Made by a program: the position numbers and the translations under genes
The notes under the pieces: model-generated
The model's database searches: none
The model's input: only the letters and a program-made list of their open reading frames with translations
Told to the model about the DNA's origin: nothing
DNA from: Rhodococcus sp. 14-2470-1b
Lineage (GTDB): Bacteria; Actinomycetota; Actinomycetes; Mycobacteriales; Mycobacteriaceae
NCBI RefSeq assembly: GCF_002259415.1
Contig: NZ_NPFY01000036.1
Span: forward strand, 186,001 to 250,000
Direction of reading: 5' to 3'
DNA length: 64,000 bases
Shown: piece by piece, positions 1 through 9,043 of the stretch
Position numbering within the stretch: the stretch's first letter is position 1
Layout of the letters: every line of letters begins with the position of its first letter

Positions 1-80
1 TTCTTTTCCTTACGGGGTGCATTCGGCTCATCGGAGCGCGACTCGGATCGATCGTGTGGATCCTGCGGGGCATCTGACAC
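1..80 (-). CDS. lepB: Signal peptidase I, N-terminal fragment
   Basis: Reading leftwards from a GTG at position 80, an open frame gives a charged N-terminus (starting MSDAPQDPHD and containing DEPNAPRKEK) that runs off the window edge. Only about 26 residues are present, and no catalytic motif is visible. The call rests on position: in mycobacteria and relatives the gene just downstream of rplS on the same strand is lepB, whose product has a variable polar cytoplasmic N-terminus before its membrane anchor. GGTG upstream is a weak ribosome binding site. It lies after a strong hairpin that follows rplS. Another small gene cannot be excluded. Confidence 0.55.
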   Translation of the reverse strand, partial: MSDAPQDPHDRSESRSDEPNAPRKEK

Positions 81-131
81 CGCACCAGATTAGCCGCACC
101 CGGTTTTCGTGATCGACCGGTACACCGAAAG

Positions 132-175
132 CACGACAGCCGCACCACCCATGACGGGGTAATGCGGCTGTCGTG
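132..175 (-). terminator. Hairpin terminator after rplS
   Basis: Perfect 13-bp inverted repeat, CACGACAGCCGCA at 132-144 and TGCGGCTGTCGTG at 163-175, with an 18-base loop. It lies just downstream of the rplS stop and before lepB. No T-run follows, as is common for actinobacterial hairpin terminators. It may attenuate read-through into lepB rather than stop transcription fully. Confidence 0.65.
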
Positions 176-199
176 GAAATACGGCCGGACGCGCTTACG

Positions 200-553
200 T
201 CAGCGCTTTTCCTTGATCTTGGCGGCCTTGCCACGCAGATCGCGGAGGTAGTACAGCTTGGCGCGACGAACGTCACCGCGGGTGAGGACGTCGATCTGCG
301 CGATGTTGGGGCTGTGGACCGGGAAGGTGCGCTCGACACCGACGCCGAACGACACCTTACGAACGGTGAACGTCTCACGAACGCCACCACCCTGGCGGCG
401 AATCACGACGCCCTTGAAGATCTGCACGCGCTCTTTCGAGCCTTCGATAACCTTGACGTGCACGTTGAGCGTGTCGCCGGGGCGGAAGTCAGGAATGTCG
501 CTGCGCAGCGACTGCTTGTCCAAGAAATCCAGAGTGTTCATCGGTGTGGCCAT
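200..553 (-). CDS. rplS: 50S ribosomal protein L19
   Basis: 117 residues, the normal bacterial L19 length. It starts MATPMNTLDFLDKQSLRSDI and carries the family pattern FRPGDTLNVHVKVIEG near residues 24-39, then RVQIFKGVVIRRQGGG. The C-terminus is basic (AAKIKEKR). L19 sits at the 30S-50S interface of the ribosome. It stands apart from the rpsP-khpA-rimM-trmD operon at 4991-6944, whereas in many bacteria rplS ends that operon; the split matches mycobacteria. It is followed by a hairpin terminator and lepB. Confidence 0.97.
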   Translation of the reverse strand: MATPMNTLDFLDKQSLRSDIPDFRPGDTLNVHVKVIEGSKERVQIFKGVVIRRQGGGVRETFTVRKVSFGVGVERTFPVHSPNIAQIDVLTRGDVRRAKLYYLRDLRGKAAKIKEKR

Positions 554-742
554 CCTTGCGTTCTTCGCACGAGTAGAGGAACCGAGCGGTACCGCACGTT
601 CGGACAGAAATCCGACTACACGGAACTCGGCTGGTTCGTACTCCGATTAGGTCTGTGCCTGGTACAGGCAACCTGACCATTGTGCCAGACCACCGACGTT
701 AACGCGAAATCGCCACGGCGACCGCCGGCGGGCGATCCGGTG

Positions 743-1567
743 TCACTCGGTCGGGGCAGGCGCTGCCTGAACGGTCCGATCCAATTCGTCCTCCGTCGCC
801 GCGAGCACGTGGTCGATGCTGGGTTTTCCGGCCACCAGATCCTGCAGGTAGATCTTCGCACGAATCGCCGGACGACGAATGGTGCGTTCTCTCCGCAACG
901 AGCGTTCCATCTTCCGGGGTCGGCGGGTGTAAAGCCACCGCGCCCACGGCGAGCCCGGTCTGCCCAGACGAAGCGCCCCCACGAAAAGAATGGGGGCGAA
1001 GAACAACCCGATCAGTCCGGTCCAGATCTTCCCCTTCGCCAACACGACGGCGCACAGTGCGAGGTGGGCCATCGCCAGTGCAACGAACCCCGCACGAACC
1101 ACCGGGTCGGCGTCCGCGCGGATATCGGCGATGTTCAGCAGAGCAAGCGGGTGAAACCCGAGCAGCAACAACCCCGTCCCCGCCACGGCGACGAACACCG
1201 CGTCGACGGATGCTCTGCCCTGCTCGGACCAGTAGACGTCCTTCAGATAGAACACCAGCGCGAACTCGTCGAGAACGAGTGCAGCGCCCACACCGAACAG
1301 GGCTGCGAGGACGGCTCCGGTCTCCCGAGTGCCGTCCTCGAACACCGCAACCAGCGAGATGCCGGACACGAGCATGAGCACGATCCCGAACACGACGTGG
1401 TGGATGTGCTGTCCGCCGGGAGTGATGTTGCCCGGCCACCACTTCACCTGGGCTCGAATCATCCTGACGCTGAGCCTGATCAGCAGGAAACCGGCAAGGA
1501 AGCCGAGAAGGAAGCAGAGCAACGGCAGCCGTCCGTGCGCGACGATCTCGCGATCCAACCAACTCAC
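743..1567 (-). CDS. Conserved integral membrane protein, function unknown
   Basis: 274 residues from a GTG. The sequence shows about six hydrophobic segments, the first around residues 14-32 (LPLLCFLLGFLAGFLLI), then GIVLMLVSGISLVAV, AALFGVGAALVLDEFALV, a Leu-rich segment near 150, and two more before a polar, basic C-terminal tail after about residue 215. HHVVFGIVL near residue 56 and DEFAL near 100 are the most distinctive polar positions inside the membrane part. I do not recognise a named family. It lies 45 bases after tex on the same strand and may be co-transcribed with it. No enzyme motif is visible. Confidence 0.8.
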   Translation of the reverse strand: MSWLDREIVAHGRLPLLCFLLGFLAGFLLIRLSVRMIRAQVKWWPGNITPGGQHIHHVVFGIVLMLVSGISLVAVFEDGTRETGAVLAALFGVGAALVLDEFALVFYLKDVYWSEQGRASVDAVFVAVAGTGLLLLGFHPLALLNIADIRADADPVVRAGFVALAMAHLALCAVVLAKGKIWTGLIGLFFAPILFVGALRLGRPGSPWARWLYTRRPRKMERSLRRERTIRRPAIRAKIYLQDLVAGKPSIDHVLAATEDELDRTVQAAPAPTE

Positions 1568-1612
1568 CGCTGCATCGTGCTCCTCGTGGACGGGCGTGCC
1601 ACCGGTCGTATG

Positions 1613-3961
1613 CTACTTACCGAATCCTGCCTTGCGCAGCGCATCGGCCATCGACCCACCGGCAGGCACGGAGGCCTGTCGTCCACCGCGGTTGTCCCGC
1701 CGGGGCTGCTGACGACGATCCTGCCCGTCACCACCGCGAGAAGCGCCCCCACCGCGGGAACCACCACCGCGGGGACCACCGGTGCTGCGCGGCTTGTCCT
1801 TCGCGGACACACCCGGCTCGTCGTCGAGACGCAGACTCAGCCCGATGCGCTGGCGCGGAATGTCGACCTCCATGACCTTGACCTTCACGACGTCGCCGCT
1901 CTTGACGACTTCCCTGGGGTCCTTGACGAAGTTGTGCGACATCGCGGAGACGTGAACGAGCCCGTCCTGGTGCACACCGACGTCGACGAATGCGCCGAAC
2001 GCCGCGACGTTGGTGACCACGCCCTCCAGGGTCATCCCGGGCTGCAGATCCGCGACCTTCTCGATTCCGGCGGCGAAGGTGGCCGTCTTGAATTCGGGGC
2101 GCGGGTCACGGCCGGGCTTCTCGAGTTCGGTGATGATGTCGCTGACGGTCGGGATTCCGAACCGGTCGTCGGCGAAGGTCCGTGGGTCCAGTCCGCGGAG
2201 CAGCGACGTGTTGCCGATGACCTCGCGTACGCCGACTCCTGCCGAATCGACGATCTTGCGCACTACGGGGTATGCCTCGGGGTGGACACTCGAACGGTCC
2301 AGAGGATCGTCCCCGCCGGAGATACGGAGGAAGCCCGCGCACTGCTCGAATGCCTTGGGGCCCAAGCGCGCAACATCCTTCAGCTTGGACCTGCTGGCGA
2401 ACGGACCGTGTTGATCGCGGTGCGCCACGATACTTTCCGCCAAGGAACCTGCGATGCCGGACACACGGGACAACAGCGGCACCGAAGCCGTGTTGACGTC
2501 CACGCCCACCGCGTTCACCGCGTCTTCGACGACGGCACCGAGCGAGCGCGCGAGAAGGGACTCGGAGATGTCGTGCTGATACTGGCCGACACCGATGGAT
2601 TTGGGATCGATCTTGACCAGCTCGGCCAACGGATCCTGGAGACGACGCGCGATCGACACCGCACCGCGGATGGACACGTCGAGTTCGGGAAGCTCGCTCG
2701 ATGCGTAGGCCGAAGCGGAGTAGACCGACGCGCCTGCCTCGGACACGACGATCTTGGTCAGACCTGCTGCCGGGTACTTCGCGATCAGCTCCGCGGCCAA
2801 CGAATCGGTCTCGCGTGACGCAGTGCCGTTCCCGATGGCGATGAGCTGCACGGAATGCTTGGCCGCCAACGCTGCCAGGGTGGCCAGAGCCTGATCCCAC
2901 TTGCCCTGCGGCTTGTGCGGATAGATCGTGTCGTAGTCCACGACCTTTCCGGTGGAATCGACGACGGCGACCTTGGTTCCGGTACGGAACCCCGGGTCGA
3001 GCCCCATCGTCGCGCGGTTGCCTGCTGGTGCCGCCAACAGCAGATCCTTCAGGTTGGAGGCGAACACGTCGACGGCGTCTTTCTCCGCGGACTGACGTAG
3101 TCGCATGCGAACGTCGATCGCGAGCGTCACGACGAGCTTGGTTCGCCACGCCCACCGGACGGTGTCGAGCAACCAGCGGTCCGCACGACGACCACGATCC
3201 GCGATGCCGAATTTCGCGGCGATTCGACCTTCGTACACCGTCGGGACACCGGGGGCCTGCTCCTCTTGCTCGGGTTCGAGACCGAGCGAGAGCACCTCCT
3301 CCTTCTCTCCACGCAGTGCAGCGAGAATGCGGTGCGACGGCAGCGTCGTGAACGGCTCGGAGAATTCGAAGTAGTCGGCGAACTTCGCGCCCTCGTCTTC
3401 TTTGCCCTTGCGCACCGTCGACGTCAACTGGCCACGGGTCCACATGAGCTCACGAAGCTCACCGACGAGGTCGGCGTCCTCGGCGAACCGCTCGACCAGA
3501 ATGGCCCGCGCACCGTCGAGCTGCTCGGTATCGAACGATGCAGGATCGGTATCCGGGTTCGTGATGAGCGCGTCGGCGACCGGTTCGTGGCCGGCTTCGC
3601 GAGCGATCTGAGCCTTGGTGCGCCGCTTCGGCTTGAACGGCAGGTAGATGTCCTCGACGCGGGCTTTGGTCTCGGCCAGCATCAACGACTGTTCGAGCGC
3701 CTCGTCCAGTTTTCCCTGCGAGCGAATGGACTCGATGACTGCGTCACGACGCTCGTCGAGCTCACGCAGGTAGCGCAGGCGCTCTTCGAGTTGCCGCAGT
3801 TGCGCGTCGTCGAGCATGCCGGTGACTTCCTTGCGGTACCGGGCGATGAACGGGACCGTCGATCCGCCGTCGAGAAGGTCCACCGCTGCGGTGACCTGAT
3901 CCTCGCGGACGTCGAGTTCCTCGGCTATGCGCTTGTTCACAGTTTTCAGAGCAATCGTCAC
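1613..3961 (-). CDS. tex: Tex-family S1 RNA-binding protein
   Basis: 782 residues from the GTG at 3961, chosen because the family-typical N-terminus (MTIALKTVNKRIAEELDV) begins there; longer frames would run into the divergent lipoprotein gene. The order of domains fits Tex: helical N-terminus with STVPFIARYRKEVTG, a YqgF/RNase H-like core (TMGLDPGFRTGTKVAVVD), helix-hairpin-helix segments, and a C-terminal S1 domain (GAFVDVGVHQDGLVHVS). A Gly/Arg-rich tail (GGPRGGGSRGGG) follows, longer than in many Tex proteins. Tex binds nucleic acid and is linked to transcription, but its exact role is unsettled. It is divergent from the lipoprotein gene at 4026. Confidence 0.95.
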   Translation of the reverse strand: MTIALKTVNKRIAEELDVREDQVTAAVDLLDGGSTVPFIARYRKEVTGMLDDAQLRQLEERLRYLRELDERRDAVIESIRSQGKLDEALEQSLMLAETKARVEDIYLPFKPKRRTKAQIAREAGHEPVADALITNPDTDPASFDTEQLDGARAILVERFAEDADLVGELRELMWTRGQLTSTVRKGKEDEGAKFADYFEFSEPFTTLPSHRILAALRGEKEEVLSLGLEPEQEEQAPGVPTVYEGRIAAKFGIADRGRRADRWLLDTVRWAWRTKLVVTLAIDVRMRLRQSAEKDAVDVFASNLKDLLLAAPAGNRATMGLDPGFRTGTKVAVVDSTGKVVDYDTIYPHKPQGKWDQALATLAALAAKHSVQLIAIGNGTASRETDSLAAELIAKYPAAGLTKIVVSEAGASVYSASAYASSELPELDVSIRGAVSIARRLQDPLAELVKIDPKSIGVGQYQHDISESLLARSLGAVVEDAVNAVGVDVNTASVPLLSRVSGIAGSLAESIVAHRDQHGPFASRSKLKDVARLGPKAFEQCAGFLRISGGDDPLDRSSVHPEAYPVVRKIVDSAGVGVREVIGNTSLLRGLDPRTFADDRFGIPTVSDIITELEKPGRDPRPEFKTATFAAGIEKVADLQPGMTLEGVVTNVAAFGAFVDVGVHQDGLVHVSAMSHNFVKDPREVVKSGDVVKVKVMEVDIPRQRIGLSLRLDDEPGVSAKDKPRSTGGPRGGGSRGGGASRGGDGQDRRQQPRRDNRGGRQASVPAGGSMADALRKAGFGK

Positions 3962-4025
3962 GGCGCACGACCCTACAGCTAGTGTGGGACATGTTGTTCG
4001 ACGGACCAGTGTGGGAGAACTCGAG

Positions 4026-4982
4026 ATGTCCAGGCCGATGCAAGTCCTGGCAGTTTCCTGCGCCGCACTCCTCGCTGCGATAACGGTTCTCTTCTCGGGC
4101 TGCAGCGTCCCCGAGGACTCGGCCGTCAGCGGCACTCCGAGCACGAGCGAATCACCGTTTCCCGATACCGAGGTCGTCGACGACCTCGACCTCGACTCCC
4201 GCATCCCCGAAGCACTCCGTTCCTCCGCCGAACGCGGCGCCGACGTGGACTTCGCGTTGTTGGATCGCGTGACCGGAGATTATTTCGCCGCGGGTGACAC
4301 CGAGCAGATCGAGACGGCGTCGGTGTCGAAGCTCTTCATCGCGGACGACGTACTGAAGGGCGCGGAACTGGCAGGCGTACCGGTCGACGCCGACGACCTG
4401 GAGGCAATGACGACGATGCTCGAGTCGTCGGACGACAACGCCGCGAACACCCTCTGGTACAAGTACGGCGCGGGTGACATCGTCACGCGCATCGCGCAGC
4501 GATACGGGCTGACCGCAACGGCGCCGCCGTGGGACGGCCAGTGGTGGAACACGACGACGACGGCCGCCGAACTCGTGCGCTACTACTCTGCGGTGCTCGA
4601 CGGGTCCGGTGGGCTGTCCCCCGCGTCGACCTCGCTCATGATCGGCCTTCTCCGCGAGTCGACTCCCGTGGCCACCGACGGTTATCACCAGCATTTCGGC
4701 ATCGTGGACGGACTTCCCGGTGAGCCGGTGCACGCCATCAAGCAGGGGTGGATGTGTTGCATCGCGGATCGCTGGTTGCATCTGTCCACCGGCACCGTCG
4801 GTGTCGACAACCGTTTCGTGGTGGCCTTGATCTCGCGGGAAGAGATCCATTACGAGGACGACATGGATCACTACCCCGATACCGCCGTGGTGGACGTGAC
4901 CGACGACAGCAGCGCTCAGCATGCGCGCGACACACTCACCGGGTTCGTGACGATGTTGTTCCCGGACGGGAAGGTCGACTGA
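4026..4982 (+). CDS. Lipoprotein with serine beta-lactamase/PBP fold
   Basis: 318 residues from ATG 4026. A signal peptide with a lipobox (LFSGC, Cys at residue 26) predicts a membrane-anchored lipoprotein. The mature part carries the marks of the class A beta-lactamase/penicillin-binding fold: SVSK (SxxK, residues 99-102), SDDN some 45 residues later (SDN-like), and HAIKQGW towards the C-terminus (K-x-G-like). The second motif is degenerate, so hydrolysis of beta-lactams is not assured. A cell-wall role or inactive serine hydrolase is equally possible. Its 3' end is 8 bases from the convergent trmD stop. It is divergent from tex. Confidence 0.88.
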   Translation: MSRPMQVLAVSCAALLAAITVLFSGCSVPEDSAVSGTPSTSESPFPDTEVVDDLDLDSRIPEALRSSAERGADVDFALLDRVTGDYFAAGDTEQIETASVSKLFIADDVLKGAELAGVPVDADDLEAMTTMLESSDDNAANTLWYKYGAGDIVTRIAQRYGLTATAPPWDGQWWNTTTTAAELVRYYSAVLDGSGGLSPASTSLMIGLLRESTPVATDGYHQHFGIVDGLPGEPVHAIKQGWMCCIADRWLHLSTGTVGVDNRFVVALISREEIHYEDDMDHYPDTAVVDVTDDSSAQHARDTLTGFVTMLFPDGKVD

Positions 4983-4990
4983 CCGGGCTT

Positions 4991-5692
4991 CTACAGGTCG
5001 GACTGCCCGTCTGAATCGGCGAGCAGGTCCGGTCGTCGTTCCCGCGTCCGGGCAAGGGACTGCTCGCGCCTCCACGCCGCGATTCTGGCGTGGTCACCGG
5101 AGAGCAGAACGGCGGGGACGTCGTGTCCTCTCCACGTCACCGGTCGCGTGTAGCTCGGCCCTTCCAACAACCCGTCGGAGAACGAATCCTCCTGGTGGGA
5201 TTGTTGGTTTCCGAGTACGCCCGGCATCAGTCTCACGACGGCTTCGCTCATAACGAGCACGGCGGCTTCACCGCCGATGAGCACGTAATCGCCGATGCTC
5301 ACTTCCTCGACGCGTACACGCGTCGAGGCTTCGTCGAATACCCGTTGGTCGATACCCTCGTAACGTCCGCACGCGAACACCAGATGCTGTTCCCGAGACC
5401 ATCTTTCGGCTGTGCGCTGCGTGAACGGCACCCCGGCAGGGGTGGGAACGACCAGAAGAGACTCCGGCGTCAGAACGTCGTCGAGCGCATCACCCCACAC
5501 CGTGGGCTTCATGACCATTCCCGGTCCACCGCCGTACGGAGAATCGTCGACGGCCTTGTGAACGTCGTGGGTCCAGGCGCGCAGATCGTGCACGTCGACG
5601 GACACGAGGCCCTTGTCGATCGCCTTGCCCAGCAACGCTGTTCGAAGCGGCTCCAGATACTCCGGGAAGATGGTCACCACGGAGAGGCGCAT
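4991..5692 (-). CDS. trmD: tRNA (guanine-N1-)-methyltransferase
   Basis: 233 residues. TrmD methylates G37 of tRNAs using S-adenosylmethionine and so prevents +1 frameshifting. The sequence shows the SPOUT-family N-terminus (MRLSVVTIFPEYLEPL), SPYGGGPGMV at residues 51-60, and the knot region EEVSIGDYVLIGGEAAVLVM. I start at ATG 5692, which gives a TGATG overlap with the rimM stop; a GTG three bases earlier is the alternative. It is the last gene of rpsP-khpA-rimM-trmD, all translationally coupled. Confidence 0.97.
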   Translation of the reverse strand: MRLSVVTIFPEYLEPLRTALLGKAIDKGLVSVDVHDLRAWTHDVHKAVDDSPYGGGPGMVMKPTVWGDALDDVLTPESLLVVPTPAGVPFTQRTAERWSREQHLVFACGRYEGIDQRVFDEASTRVRVEEVSIGDYVLIGGEAAVLVMSEAVVRLMPGVLGNQQSHQEDSFSDGLLEGPSYTRPVTWRGHDVPAVLLSGDHARIAAWRREQSLARTRERRPDLLADSDGQSDL

Positions 5693-6222
5693 CACGGCTC
5701 CGGATCCAGCAAACCCTCGGGTGGATCGATCACGACACCGTCGGTCAGCGATACGGACGTGACGATCGCCGCGACGAACGGGACCAGGATCTCGGCGCGG
5801 GATCCGTCGGCCGGTGAAATCGACAGCAGCTCTCCCGCGGCGGAGTGGAGCACTTCCTTCACCGTCCCGACCTCGGTGCCGTCGACGTGGCGGACCGACA
5901 GGCCTTCCAGCTCGTGGTCGTAGAACTCGTCCGGATCGTCGGACGGGGGCAGATCGTCCGACTCGACGAAGAACAGGGTGCCGCGAAGGGCGTCGGCCGC
6001 CGTTCGGTCCGCGACGCCCTTCAAGCGCAGCAGAAGCCGCCCGGAGTGCTCCCGAGCGGCTTCCACCGTGTAGGACATCGTGTCGGTTCGGTTACGTGGT
6101 GCACGTCCGCGAAGCTCCGAGCCGACGGCGAAGCGGGCATCGGGATCGTCGGTGCGAACCTCGACGACCAGCTCCCCTTTGACGCCGTGCGACTTCGCCA
6201 CACGACCGACTACGAGTTCCAT
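5692..6222 (-). CDS. rimM: 16S rRNA processing protein RimM
   Basis: 176 residues. The N-terminal RimM domain has VGRVAKSHGVKGELVVEV near residues 5-22, and the second half carries a PRC-barrel (FYDHELEGLSV, then GTVKEVLHSAAGELLSI). RimM assists maturation of the 30S head, binding S19 and the 3' domain of 16S rRNA. Its stop overlaps the trmD start. The khpA stop lies 9 bases upstream. Confidence 0.96.
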   Translation of the reverse strand: MELVVGRVAKSHGVKGELVVEVRTDDPDARFAVGSELRGRAPRNRTDTMSYTVEAAREHSGRLLLRLKGVADRTAADALRGTLFFVESDDLPPSDDPDEFYDHELEGLSVRHVDGTEVGTVKEVLHSAAGELLSISPADGSRAEILVPFVAAIVTSVSLTDGVVIDPPEGLLDPEP

Positions 6223-6231
6223 CGTCGATTC

Positions 6232-6474
6232 TTATTGATCGGTGTCGACGACGTCGACGCGGATTCCGCGTCCGCCGATACCGGAGACGAGTGTGCGCAG
6301 CGCTGTGGCCGTGCGGCCACCGCGTCCGATCACCTTGCCGAGATCGTCGGGATGCACGTGCACCTCGACGGTGCGCCCGCGGCGTCCGGTGATCAGCTCC
6401 ACGCGTACGTCGTCAGGATTGGCGACGATGCCGCGAACGAGATGTTCGACGGCATCGGCGACAACTGCACTCAC
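6232..6474 (-). CDS. khpA: KH-domain RNA-binding protein KhpA
   Basis: 80 residues from a GTG whose bases overlap the rpsP TGA (GTGA, 4 bases). A single type II KH domain with the GXXG loop in GKVIGRGGRTATALRTL. The family binds RNA with KhpB/Jag in other bacteria and affects cell elongation. It sits between rpsP and rimM as in mycobacteria (Rv2908c position). Its conservation here suggests a role in ribosome assembly or translation, but that is inference. Confidence 0.93.
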   Translation of the reverse strand: MSAVVADAVEHLVRGIVANPDDVRVELITGRRGRTVEVHVHPDDLGKVIGRGGRTATALRTLVSGIGGRGIRVDVVDTDQ

Positions 6475-6944
6475 TTCTCAGCAGCCTCGGCGGCCGGCGC
6501 GTCTGCCGTCTCGGTGGCAGCGGCGTCGTCGGCCTGTGCAGCGTCGTCGGCCTTGGGTGCCTTCTTCTTCTTGGCCGTGGTTGCGTCACCGAGCGGCTCG
6601 GCGTCGGCCTGAGCGAGTGCTGCGTTGAACAGGTCCAGCTTGGACGGCTTGGGCTCTGCGACGCGCAGGGTGCCCTCGGCGCCGGGGAGGCCCTTGAACT
6701 TCTGCCAGTCACCGGTGATCTTCAGCAGAGCCTCGACGGGCTCGGTCGGCAGAGCGCCGACGCCCAGCCAGTACTGTGCGCGTTCGGAGTCGATGTCGAT
6801 GATGCTGGGGTCCTGCTTGGGCTCGTACTTGCCGATGGTCTCGATCGCACGGCCGTTGCGGCGGGTGCGAGAGTCCGCGATGACGACGCGGTAGTGCGGG
6901 GTGCGGATCTTGCCGATACGCATGAGCTTGATCTTGACAGCCAT
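6471..6944 (-). CDS. rpsP: 30S ribosomal protein S16 with acidic-alanine tail
   Basis: 157 residues from the ATG at 6944, starting MAVKIKLMRIGKIRTPHYR, the S16 signature. The S16 core ends near residue 115. After it comes a low-complexity tail (TAKKKKAPKADDAAQADD, ending APAAEAAEK) that makes this S16 much longer than the 80-90 residues of E. coli; similar tails are common in actinobacteria. First gene of the rpsP-khpA-rimM-trmD operon. A longer in-frame opening upstream lacks any S16 homology and is ignored. Confidence 0.96.
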   Translation of the reverse strand: MAVKIKLMRIGKIRTPHYRVVIADSRTRRNGRAIETIGKYEPKQDPSIIDIDSERAQYWLGVGALPTEPVEALLKITGDWQKFKGLPGAEGTLRVAEPKPSKLDLFNAALAQADAEPLGDATTAKKKKAPKADDAAQADDAAATETADAPAAEAAEK

Positions 6945-7114
6945 GAAGGTGGAGCCTCTTTCGTTGTGGTCACGGCGCAATTCAGCGGTGCGCACGGACT
7001 GCGCACCCGGTTTTGCGTTGATGGGGGTGTTGTGACCGCCGTACGGTACGTAACCGGTGACGGGCGAACAGCGTCTTATTGTGCCAGACGCGCCCCGATG
7101 TCGGTTAATCGGTG

Positions 7115-7954
7115 TCAGGCGACGAGCAGAATCGCCAGCGCAGGGAGCGCATTGTTGGTCGAGTGGGCGATCGTGGACGACATAACCGAGCCGGATCTCA
7201 TACGTGCGATGCCGATGGCCAGGCCTCCCCACACGAGAATCACGAGCCGCCATCCCTCCCGGTGCCAGAGCGCGAACGCAACCGCGGTGACGACGAGAAT
7301 CACCCACTTGTTTCCCAGCCACGCACCGCGCATCGGGGGTACACGCCGTTCGAGAGCGCCCCAGGCCATGCCGCGGAACATCACCTCTTCGCAGAACGGT
7401 GCACCGAGCCAGATCCACAGAGCCAGAACGATTTTCCACGTCGGCGACAACACCCCGAGCCCGGCGAGGGGCACCTGGTCCCCCAGGTCCGTCTGCGACA
7501 GCACGACCAAGGCCAGCACGATCGCGCCCGCCAACGCTGCAAGACCCCAGACCAGACCCGTTTTGAGTTGGTTGCCGAACTCCGTCGCGGAGGTGGGAAG
7601 GCCGAAGTCGACGACGGGCCCGTTGCCGCGCCTCCAGCTGATCGCGAGCGACAAGGTCAGGGCTGCCAGGCTCGGAAGCATGATCGCCATCACGTAGACG
7701 CCCGGCACGTCGGTGTCGAACACCAGGGGCGCGAGAAGAAAGCCCGCGAGGTTGACGAGCAGGACCGTCGACGCCGCCGGGATGCCCCACCGACCACCCG
7801 GCCGTCGGCGTGCAGCGGCCTCCTCGGCTCGCCAGTACGAGGCAGAACCGGCACTGTCGTGGTGCACCGCATTCATCGGTGCCATTCCCGTCCAGCTGGG
7901 CTCGCCGGTCCAGTCGGGGCCGGTGCGCGGGTCGGGTCCGGAAGGTGATGTCAC
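7115..7954 (-). CDS. CPBP-family intramembrane metalloprotease
   Basis: 279 residues starting at GTG 7954, where GTGA overlaps the stop of the amidohydrolase gene. About 70 polar, Pro-rich residues precede seven or eight hydrophobic segments. The CPBP (Abi/CAAX-protease-like) motifs are present: EEVMFRGMAWGALERR (EExxxR), then FALWH and a late HSTNN. The family includes CAAX prenyl proteases and bacteriocin-immunity-type membrane peptidases, and the substrate cannot be told from sequence. It ends the ffh-amidohydrolase-CPBP cluster. Confidence 0.9.
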   Translation of the reverse strand: MTSPSGPDPRTGPDWTGEPSWTGMAPMNAVHHDSAGSASYWRAEEAAARRRPGGRWGIPAASTVLLVNLAGFLLAPLVFDTDVPGVYVMAIMLPSLAALTLSLAISWRRGNGPVVDFGLPTSATEFGNQLKTGLVWGLAALAGAIVLALVVLSQTDLGDQVPLAGLGVLSPTWKIVLALWIWLGAPFCEEVMFRGMAWGALERRVPPMRGAWLGNKWVILVVTAVAFALWHREGWRLVILVWGGLAIGIARMRSGSVMSSTIAHSTNNALPALAILLVA

Positions 7955-9036
7955 GCCGGGCGCTTGGTCGGAATTCCGCGCAGCACGATCACGTCGGGCG
8001 AGGACAATACATTCGGCCCGGTTCGCGGGTCCTCGGAGTACACGAGTAGATCGGCCGGCGCTCCGTGCTCGAGACCGGGGTGACCGAGCCAGCTTCGCGC
8101 GTTCCAACTGGCAGCGCCGAGTGCGTCGGTGGGAGACATCCCGATACGGGTGAGTGCATGGACCTCGTCGGCAATCCGGCCGTGGCGAATCGATCCGCCT
8201 GCGTCGGTGCCCGCGAAGATAGGCACACCCGCGTCGTGCGCGCGACCCACCGTGTCCGCGACGCGAGAATGCAGGTCGCGCATGTGGCGTGCGTACACCG
8301 GATACTTCGTCGCGGAATCGGCGATCGACGGAAAGGTCTCGATGTTGACGAGTGTCGGTACCAGCGCGGTCCCGTGCTCGACCATCATGTCCACGGTCTC
8401 GTCGGTCAGCCCGGTCCCGTGCTCGATGCAATCGATGCCGGCACCGATCAACCCGGGCAGCGCATCCTCTCCGAACACGTGCGCGGTGACGCGTGCACCC
8501 TCCTCGTGGGCGGCGTCGATCGCGGCCTTCAAGATCTGTTCGTCCCACAGCGGGCGCAGATCCCCGACACTGCGGTCGATCCAGTCCCCCACGAGCTTGA
8601 CCCAACCGTCCCCGAATCGGGCTTGCTGACGGACGGCGTCGGGTAACTGCGACTCGTCCTCGATGTCCACCGCCAGACCGGGGATGTACCGCTTCGGCGA
8701 CGCTATGTGCCGTCCCGCCCGAATGATTCGCGGCAGATCCTCGTAGTCGTCGAGGACACGGGTGTCCACCGGTGATCCGGCGTCGCGCAACAGCAGCGCA
8801 CCCACGTCACGTTCGGTGCGGGCCTGCTCGATCGACCCCGCCAGATCCTCGTGACCGCCGCCGTACTTGATGCCGACGTGGCAGTGCGCATCGACCAGGC
8901 CGGGAAGGATCCAACCGTCGTCGGCCAGCGTGTCGGCCCCCGCGACGGGCTCCGACGACACCGCGCCGTCGACTATCCAGATCTCGACGAGGCTCTCGGA
9001 CGGAAGTGCCCGTCCTCGTACCCGATACGCGGCCAC
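7951..9036 (-). CDS. Amidohydrolase-superfamily metal-dependent hydrolase
   Basis: 361 residues. The metal-site motifs of the amidohydrolase superfamily appear in order: DAHCHVG (HxH) near residue 50, a candidate bridging lysine in DGWVKLVGDW, TAHVFGE and IEHGTG (two histidines), and the final Asp in FAGTDAGG near 275. It resembles the imidazolonepropionase/prolidase-like branch. The substrate is unknown, and the mycobacterial gene at this place (Rv2915c) is also uncharacterised. It starts 7 bases after the ffh stop and overlaps the CPBP gene by 4, so the three are probably one transcript. Confidence 0.92.
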   Translation of the reverse strand: MAAYRVRGRALPSESLVEIWIVDGAVSSEPVAGADTLADDGWILPGLVDAHCHVGIKYGGGHEDLAGSIEQARTERDVGALLLRDAGSPVDTRVLDDYEDLPRIIRAGRHIASPKRYIPGLAVDIEDESQLPDAVRQQARFGDGWVKLVGDWIDRSVGDLRPLWDEQILKAAIDAAHEEGARVTAHVFGEDALPGLIGAGIDCIEHGTGLTDETVDMMVEHGTALVPTLVNIETFPSIADSATKYPVYARHMRDLHSRVADTVGRAHDAGVPIFAGTDAGGSIRHGRIADEVHALTRIGMSPTDALGAASWNARSWLGHPGLEHGAPADLLVYSEDPRTGPNVLSSPDVIVLRGIPTKRPA

Positions 9037-9043
9037 GGCCGAT

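Noticed and set aside
680..2818. A 712-codon open frame on the plus strand
   Set aside because: It lies opposite the membrane protein gene and tex, has no recognisable domain and has the Arg/His/Asp-rich composition expected of an antisense frame in GC-rich DNA.
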